In this document: positions 8,401 through 13,200 of the stretch, piece by piece
How the letters are laid out: each line of letters starts with the position of its first letter
Position numbering within the stretch: the first letter of the stretch is position 1
Assembly (NCBI GenBank): GCA_000405805.1
Contig: ASPJ01000021.1
Coordinates: 1 to 15,661, forward strand
Length of the DNA stretch: 15,661 nt
DNA from: Fidelibacterota bacterium SCGC AAA003-L08
GTDB lineage: Bacteria > Fidelibacterota > Marinisomatia > SCGC-AAA003-L08 > D37C17
Direction of reading: 5' to 3'
Translations under genes and position numbers: made by a program
Notes under the pieces: model-generated
The model's input: the letters and a program-made list of their open reading frames with translations, nothing else
Told to the model about the DNA's origin: nothing
Database searches by the model: none

Positions 8401-9349
8401 AATCTGATAGAACTGCATCAGTAAAACATATTTCATCACCTGCATCACTAAATGATACAGTTGTTAATACTCCTTCACCAGAAGGAATAGTTGCACCTGA
8501 CAGTGAAAATCCTAAAACCATGGTAGCAGAAGTAGAAGTCATGAACCCTGCATCTGCAGCACTTCCACCTGCAGCACCAGTAATAGTTAAACCACTTAAA
8601 CCAAATTGAAATCCTGCTACTGGATCAGAATTAACCATATAAATATCTAAAGTTCCAGAAGATGTATCAACATTTTGAAAACTTAACTCTACACCATCTG
8701 CACCACCACCTTCAAAATTTGAAAAGGAAACTGAATCAGATATGCCATCATATTCAGTATGGGAACCATCTGCTAAAACAACTTCTAGCGTATGATCTCC
8801 AAAACCTGCAGTTATTGAAAAGTTGTCTGAATAAAACATTCCAGCCATGCTTCCATCTAAATAAGCATGGTAATGATCACCATCGCAATCTGTACATGAA
8901 ACAGATACATCAATATCATTTCCTTCAATCTGAGCACCATCTGAGGGAGATGATATAGAAACTGTTGGAGTAGAAGCTCCTCCATCAAATGTAAAATCTA
9001 AAGCATTTCCAGTTGAATCTGAAACAACAATACCGCTTAAACCAGTTGGAGTTCCATCTAATTCAAGAACTACTAAAGTACCATCACCAGCAGGAACAGT
9101 AGTACCTGCAAGTGAAAAACCCAATACCATAGTAGAACTTGTTGATATCATAAAACCAGCATCTTCAGAACTTCCACCAGATGCACCGGTAACTGTTGCA
9201 CCATCAACATTAAATTGAAAACCTCCAATATTTGCATCACTTGAATAATTTACATTCCAAGTACCATCACCATTATCTTCTAATGATAATGAGTTTGCAA
9301 ATAAACCAGTAGTTAACACAGTTAATAAAATCATGAAATTACGTAACAT
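1775..9349 (-). CDS. Giant secreted mosaic protein, 2524 aa, with cohesin-like modules, cysteine repeats, split FnIII domains and T9SS sorting domain
   Basis: The ATG at 9349 is chosen because AAGGAAAGG lies 9 nt upstream and it opens directly into a signal peptide (MLRNFMILLTVLTTGLFA, residues 1-18). The in-frame TTG at 9358 abuts that ribosome site. Approximate domain order: cohesin-like module 1 (20-123); Ig-like domain (128-215); module 2 (220-327); GCTD repeat and a 183-residue cysteine array (333-545); module 3 (549-659) and module 4 (756-867), each with GCMD plus cysteine repeats; module 5 (966-1098); FnIII split by an insert with Notch-like and somatomedin-B-like motifs (1104-1364); second split FnIII with a DSWGDGWNG module (1366-1642); modules 6 and 7 (1645-1914); a GDEVGLYD domain (1990-2125); two YYAPNFGV domains (2138-2290); GDELVAYAGD domain (from about 2337); sorting domain (2436-2524) with NYPNPFNP and FlgD-like Ig features. 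The protein is acidic and rich in Asp, Gly and Cys. T9SS export to the cell surface is inferred from the tail. An adhesin or scaffold role is a guess, since I see no enzyme domain. The frame is intact throughout. Confidence 0.93.
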   Translation of the reverse strand: MLRNFMILLTVLTTGLFANSLSLEDNGDGTWNVNYSSDANIGGFQFNVDGATVTGASGGSSEDAGFMISTSSTMVLGFSLAGTTVPAGDGTLVVLELDGTPTGLSGIVVSDSTGNALDFTFDGGASTPTVSISSPSDGAQIEGNDIDVSVSCTDCDGDHYHAYLDGSMAGMFYSDNFSITAGFGDHTLEVVLADGSHTEYDGISDSVSFSNFEGGGADGVELSFQNVDTSSGTLDIYMVNSDPVAGFQFGLSGLTITGAAGGSAADAGFMTSTSATMVLGFSLSGATIPSGEGVLTTVSFSDAGDEICFTDAVLSDSSGSPLDSSLGDCFSGTPGCTDSSACNYNADATVDNGSCAYETDCAGECGGSAMEDCAGECNGSAMEDCAGECNGSAMEDCAGECNGSAVVDDCGVCGGGNADQDCAGECNGSAVEDCAGECNGSAVEDCAGECGGSAMEDCAGECGGSAAEDDCGVCDGGNTDQDCAGECFGSAVVDCAGECGGSAMEDCAGECGGSSEYDCSGACGGDADFDACGVCDGGETDPENCIQDGYSLSFGDVDYDAGTLDIIMNNEDAVAGFQFTLTGLTITGAAGGSSEAAGFMVSASDDTVIGFSLTGATVASSNGVLITVSFEDAGDELCIVEGILSDPSGSAYDVDLGDCFNGFGCMDMAACNYDGNAVIDDGSCEYELDCAGVCGGDAVVDDCDVCDGGNADQDCTGECFGNAEYDCSGVCNGDADFDVCGVCNGDETNPDNCIEDGYSLSFGTVDLVNGVLDIVMNNEGAVAGFQFNIDGLDITDASGGTAEANDFMISTGGGVVIGFSLTGATIPPGNTVLTQVSFTNAGDELCLSNAILSDPDATSLDVDLGDCFNGFGCMDMSACNYDANAVVDDGSCEYELDCLGDCGGDAVVDECGDCDGGNAAQDCFGDCSGDGYTDPGGECCYENDLDICGTCFGEATDISECGCDGPTTVSLGSGSIDAGDAIDIALSLCNDDPVAGIQVQFIDIPDFLDVEDLVATDRLAGLELSWSMQTDGSTILVAFSLSGLEVQPGDGPIAYINYQSNNIYESDVVLDVVESILSNNMGQEIEHGSENGLVSISGEELPEPPAAPTGLEATAGESQVDLTWNASANTDYYEVWREQQSAGGDGGGTTGGGTEGVGEECEGCGAASCMYDCQLNCVDADVLFSWIGDGYCDDMTWGMYLDCPEFDCDGGDCPTLDCDGGAGGGTTGGTTGGGSADSCEGNCESSASSGCYCDSLCESLGDCCADACDFCGYNCGEQFTWNNGNDLYESNHDEYGNRITDHLLDKQDYFDNIMNSRDYTLIGTSNGTAFTDDDVVNGAEYCYYVVAVNAVGDSPPSNTACTTPYGLNAPEDLVAEGDWAVINVSWQEPEQTGDDGGGTDGGGTDGGGDCTDYSITCDGGTWQTETTWELSNGLSGGAPYSSTQCLSDGDYTLYMYDSWGDGWNGDYWTISSGDGSFSATIVTGTEDTASFTLPLSGDGGTTGGGTADCDDCEFDFTAYGSECCDTAWDEYAIDCATLESTYYWDCSGCSCPGDAAGSNGGGNQEVSELTPIVKPYTNESNTANRDLESYNLYRDGEFLANTGLSTSYADSNIDFDIEYCYSVTAVYTEGESSQSNVDCATALDPGDVIELDVSDAGVDIGGTTTMSVLMSNEDPVAGFQFTLSFNPDIASIVSVSETERTAGFSVSQGNGVIIGFSLTGASIAPGTGAIVDIEVSGDAFGVAEACLSDVVLSDPGANNMISTSDCGTLAVGGDAVVGCTDPEALNYDPEANIACDDCCQYPVDVTLTFGGQTENTIDIVMQNEVPVAGFQFELDGLEIVSASGGSAEAAGFMISSSGSTTIGFSLTGATIPAGEGVLVTIEHGGFEEACFGEVVMSDPSGSALSVNTGECAEFNAVDPVYGCTDMDACNYDAEANTDDDSCEYPEENYDCDGNCIAETDCLGECGGDAVVDACGDCDGGITDPDDCWTLQYFTDLPDETGESQLVIISDATGLEPGDEVGLYDASAITTFDNENLDNCANDIGELLVGAGVWTGSQLNIVGVGSVDLCAFEGPQLPGYVEGNPVVYKVWKASEDRVYDAEVNSYSAGTGTWGDIIIAADLLEPIFTITQEVPVSALSMNAVSFSSTPEDGAASSVFAENDVLIISNDAGQYYAPNFGVDLIGDMDFTRGYNVFLTGANDQTIVVEGIPFDLDETSVTVEALQNNLIGYLPTECMDTEYIFEDHDNILIVKDDSGNYYAPNFGVAILDEMCPGEGYEIFLTGTDDIELFYPSGDMARTHSEQSEFWSNYRINSVSTQYEIAKTGISHPIIITELNGSVEVGDELVAYAGDMVVGATKIVDLDAPVVISAWGGYHEFGIDLDGYTSGDEIDLRLWSGFEGRELRVVADLDEDEFGMAPLTVGTANVSMDDAVPMEVNLSQNYPNPFNPTTRIDYSVVSDGHVTLNVYDITGRLISTLVDGYVDAGYHSVMWDGIDDSGKMVAAGIYFYSLQNETSSMTRKMVYMK
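6467..7714 (-). repeat. Two tandem 624-bp (208-residue) supermodules
   Basis: Copy 1 is 7091-7714 and copy 2 is 6467-7090. Each begins I-x-DGYSLSFG, contains a cohesin-like module (VAGFQF, GFSLTGAT, AGDELC), then GDCFNGFGCMDM and ACNYD with DGSCEYELDC, and ends in cysteine repeats closing with a Cys codon. Both are exactly 208 codons although the cysteine half differs in composition. A third copy of exactly 624 bp lies at 14295-14918 in the neighbouring gene. The GCMD segments (about 7320-7390 and 6690-6765) are close to identical in DNA. Confidence 0.85.
7724..8272 (-). repeat. 183-bp higher-order repeat, three copies, made of 36-bp cysteine-repeat units
   Basis: Three direct copies, 8090-8272, 7907-8089 and 7724-7906, are each 61 codons. 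Each is four 12-residue units of the DCAGECNGSAME kind followed by one 13-residue unit of the DDCGVCDGGNTDQ kind. The last copy is the most diverged (DCSGACGGDADF, DACGVCDGGETDP) and closes with ENC. Within it, 36-bp units repeat in register at 8156-8191, 8192-8227 and 8228-8263. There are no spacers and the frame is never broken, so this is a coding minisatellite rather than a CRISPR. Confidence 0.9.
8009..8080 (-). repeat. Two identical adjacent 36-bp units
   Basis: Positions 8009-8044 and 8045-8080 are identical over all 36 bases and encode the same 12 residues (DCAGECNGSAVE register). Complete identity, where neighbouring units differ at several sites, points to a very recent unit duplication by slippage or unequal recombination. 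Confidence 0.9.
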
Positions 9350-9358
9350 ATTGTCCAA

Positions 9359-9367
9359 CCTTTCCTT
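9359..9367 (-). promoter_or_regulatory. Ribosome binding site of the giant gene at 1775-9349
   Basis: On the minus strand the sequence reads AAGGAAAGG, nine bases upstream of the ATG at 9349. This purine-rich site fixes the start at that ATG rather than at the TTG at 9358, which directly touches it. Confidence 0.7.
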
Positions 9368-9368
9368 A

Positions 9369-9374
9369 ATTATA
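9369..9374 (-). promoter_or_regulatory. Possible -10 box (TATAAT) upstream of the giant gene
   Basis: The minus strand carries a perfect TATAAT just upstream of the ribosome site. No convincing -35 box lies at the usual distance, and a start only about 7 bases downstream would fall inside the ribosome site. The whole 9370-9480 stretch is AT-rich, so this is only a candidate. The remainder of the 9350-9560 gap holds no gene; it has a weak four-pair hairpin (9424-9435) followed on the minus strand by five T. Confidence 0.3.
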
Positions 9375-9501
9375 AAGTATTATTTTTTAAATTTTTAATA
9401 TACTAAAAATCATCCAGTAAAAAGGCTATTAAGCCCAATTAACGTTTAAAAGTTAGTTTATTTAATACCATTTATGAAATATTAAAATGTAACTCTTTGT
9501 A

Positions 9502-10252
9502 ATAATAAAAAAGGCGAGATAAAACTCGCCTTTTTTAATCAATAACTTATTTAGAACTAATTACTTCATATACACCATTTTACGTGTCATGCTTGAAGTT
9601 TCACTTTGCAATGAATAGAAGTATATTCCAGAAGACAACCTAATACCATTGTCATCTGATCCACTCCACATCACACTATGATAACCCGCATCTACATAAC
9701 CATCAACTAATGTTGACACCAATCTACCAGTAATATCATATACATTCAATGTTACATGACCATTACTCACAACACTATAATCTATACGTGTTGTTGGATT
9801 AAACGGATTTGGATAGTTCTGAGATAAATTAAATTCATTTGGTGTAACACTATCTGTTGATACACTAGCTGTACCAGTAGTTAAAGGTGCTTCACCAAAA
9901 GTATCTCCATCTAAATCAGCTACCACTCGAAGCTCACGATTTTCAGATTCACTCCATAATCTAATATCAATCTTATCTCCTGAAGTATAACCGTCTAAAT
10001 CAATACCAAACTCATGATATCCACCCCATGTAGATATAACAACTGGAGCATCTAAATCAATTACCTTAGTTGCACCCACTACCATATCACCAGCATATGC
10101 AACAAACTCATCACCTACTTCTACAGCACCTGCTATATCAGTAATAATGATTGGATGAGATATACCTGTTTTTGCAATCTCATATTGAGTTGATACACTA
10201 TTAATACGATAGTTACTCCAGAATTCAGATTGCTCTGAATGAGTACGAACCA
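9502..10252 (-). repeat. Duplicated 3' end cassette, copy 2 (sorting domain plus terminator)
   Basis: This is the partner of 1716-2466. It encodes the C-terminal sorting domain and the GDEFVAYAGD-type domain of the second giant protein. The block encoding SEQSEFWSNYRINSV and its surroundings (10156-10252) is almost base-identical to the other copy, while blocks near 9640-9665 and 9835-9900 differ clearly. Confidence 0.85.
9507..9536. terminator. Rho-independent terminator of the giant gene at 9561-15661 (duplicate of 1723-1748)
   Basis: GGCGAG (9513-9518) pairs with CTCGCC (9525-9530) around the loop ATAAAA, extended by six A-T pairs on each side. It lies 24 bases past the stop codon on the minus strand and is followed there by AT-rich sequence. 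Stem and loop are identical to the hairpin after the other giant gene, so it was duplicated with the gene. It implies that the two giant genes are separate transcription units. Confidence 0.87.
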
Positions 10253-13200
10253 TATTTCCTGATGGATACATAAATTCAAGATCATTAGCACTACTTAAGA
10301 ATACTTCATATCCTTCACCTGGACACATTTCAGTTAATGTCATTACACCAAAACCAGGCACATAATATGTACCAACATCATCTTTAACAATTAGAATATC
10401 ATTTTCATGATCTGCAAATATTGCCTCAGTATCCAAGCACCCTTGAGGTAAATATGGGAGCATATTAAATTGTGCAGCATTCACTGTAATCACTGTTTCA
10501 AGATTTATTGGTGCACCTGCCACTGATACCATCTGATCATCAATACCTGATGGGAAAGTTGCATATGCATCTGTTGGAGATAAATTACCAATTTGATCAA
10601 CTCCAAAGTTTGGTGCAAAATATTGACCACTATCATTAGAAAGAATCAATAAACTATTATTGGCAAACACAGATGAAATACTTGCATCATCAGGAACTAC
10701 ATTGAATGATAAGAAATTCATTTGTAATGCATCTAAAGATACATCTTGAACTACGACATTATCTGTAGTAGCACACGATTCATTAGACTCGCCTGCTGGC
10801 ATTCCATCATAATACGCTGTAACCATATAACAATACTCTGCACCTGCTTGTAATCCCATATCAACATAATTATAAGACTCTAGATTGGATGCAATTACCT
10901 GCCCATCTCTAGATACGTTAAATGTCATATTTGGATATTCACAACATTCATCACATGGGATAGTAGCATCTGAGTCATAGTTAGATGCATACATATCCAT
11001 ACATCCAACACATGAATCATATTCACATGAACCATCATCTTCTGTAGCATCTGGATTATAGTTACATGCACTCATATCCATGCAACCAGGAACATCAGAT
11101 CCACCATCATCACCACCACCTGGACCACAATCACCTACTGTTGTACTTATAGCTGAACCTGCAGGATCTGACATGGTTGCAGCATCAAAACAAAGCTCCG
11201 AGTCTGTAGATGTAAAGACAAGACTTATCAATGTATCTTCACCAGCAGGAATTGATGCACCAGATAATGAAAATCCAAGTATCATATCAGAACCAGTAGA
11301 TACCATAAATCCCGCAGTTGCAGCACTTCCACCAGAAGCTCCTGATATATCAGCTCCTGTAAATGAAATTTGAAATCCACTTACAGGTTCTGTATTTACC
11401 ATATATACATCTGCCGTACCTGCCTCTAAATCAACATTTACTAATGTTAGGTCAACATTATCTCGACTATTAAAACTATTTAATTCCCAGCTTAAAGAAA
11501 CTTGGAAAGGACCACCTTCAGATGTAAGAATTATTTCAGGACCTGGAGGAGTAAAGTCACTTGAAAATGTAGTCCCTCCAGATATAGTCCAATATGCACT
11601 TGCTGAAGGATTCGATAGAATAGCTTCATAAAAACTTAAATCTGTAGAAAAATCTCCATCAGGAGTTTCTACTGTGACCTCTAAAATTGGACCAGATCCT
11701 GCTTCAATAGTAGTTCCTCCAAAAGAAAATCCTAACATACTTGCCATTCCTTGATTTTCATTTCCAGAAATAGCCCAGTCTTCAGGAACTCTATTTGTTG
11801 CAGCTAAACTTGATAACACTAAGTTGTTTGGCATATCTTCAATAGAAAATTGAAATCCAGAAACAAGATCATTATTATCCATATGTACTTCATATGTATT
11901 TCCACTAGTCTGGACTAAACTTAAATAAACATCTGGAAGTCCAACTGGGATTATTGTTCCTTCACCACTCCAATACATAGACTGTCCTAAACTGGTAGAA
12001 AATGTAGTTAGTGATCCAAAAGATAACTCAGCATCTCCATCTGGAGCATCTTCATCTACTTGGTATTCAATAGTTAGTAAGTCTCCAAAGTTAGCCGGGA
12101 TAGTTGCTCCTGTTAATGAGAACCATAATACAAGAGCTTCACCATTTACATTACTCATATCAGACATCCCGCCTATCGCCTCTAATTCAGGACTTAACGT
12201 GATACTTATTGCATCCATTGATTCAGGGACATCTTGTAGATGTAGTTCAAAACCAGCTACTTCTTCAGGGTTGTCCATTGCGACAGAAACACTGAAAGTG
12301 TCTCCTTGATTTACGGGACCTCCATCATAAGATAAAGTAGCATCAATTCCCTGAACTGTAACATCTACAGATCCACATGCTCCTTCAACATCAAATGAAT
12401 TACTTTGCGTATCTGAGAATATTTCCCCAGATGTGCAAACTGTAACATCTGATGGTTCAGTTGCAAACGAAGCAAAAGAGAGATCAAATATATCTCCCTG
12501 ACCACTTTCAATTGTTGTTCCTGAGAATGAAAATCCTAATACTCTGCCATCTGAATTAGTCGATATAGCCCAATCAGCAGGGATTCTTGCAGTTGGATTA
12601 GCTCCAACTAAAGTTAAATAATCAGGAATAGATGATAAATCAAATTGAATACCTGCAACCGGGTCAGAGTTATTCATTGATAAAGATAATTGCAGAGTAT
12701 CACCACTTTGCACACTTCCATTAGAAAGACCTAAGGTAATTGTGCTCATTGGCATTGCCGTTGCAATATTAGAAAATTCTGATTCAAACACACCATTATC
12801 ATATACAGAAGTAACAGCGTAAGTATATTCAATACCATTTTGAACATCTGTATCTACAAAAGCCTCAGGAGTGCCTGCTAGCGAAGATACTAATAGTAAT
12901 TCAGAATCTTCTGAAGCACGATATACGTTTATACCTGTCAGTTCATCTCTAGAATTATTATTTCCCGTAGGATGTTCTCCATTTACTAATCTTGACATCT
13001 CAGAAATATCAACTGGCATAACATCTGGAGAACTTGCAAATCCTCCACAATCTTCACTCCCACTATTTCCACCAACTATATCAGAAGAAACAGCCCCTGA
13101 TACAACCATAAAATAATTTGTTTCATTAGGACCAAATCCATAAAATGTGAATGCTGAATTAAAGTTATAACCAGACAAATCAAAAGCTTGCATTGAATTG

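Noticed and set aside
9356..9358. TTG as the start of the first giant gene
   Set aside because: It touches the ribosome binding site; the ATG at 9349 has proper spacing and begins the signal peptide directly.
9424..9435. GGCT/AGCC hairpin followed by five T on the minus strand, as an attenuator of the giant gene
   Set aside because: Only four base pairs with a four-base loop; too weak to claim.
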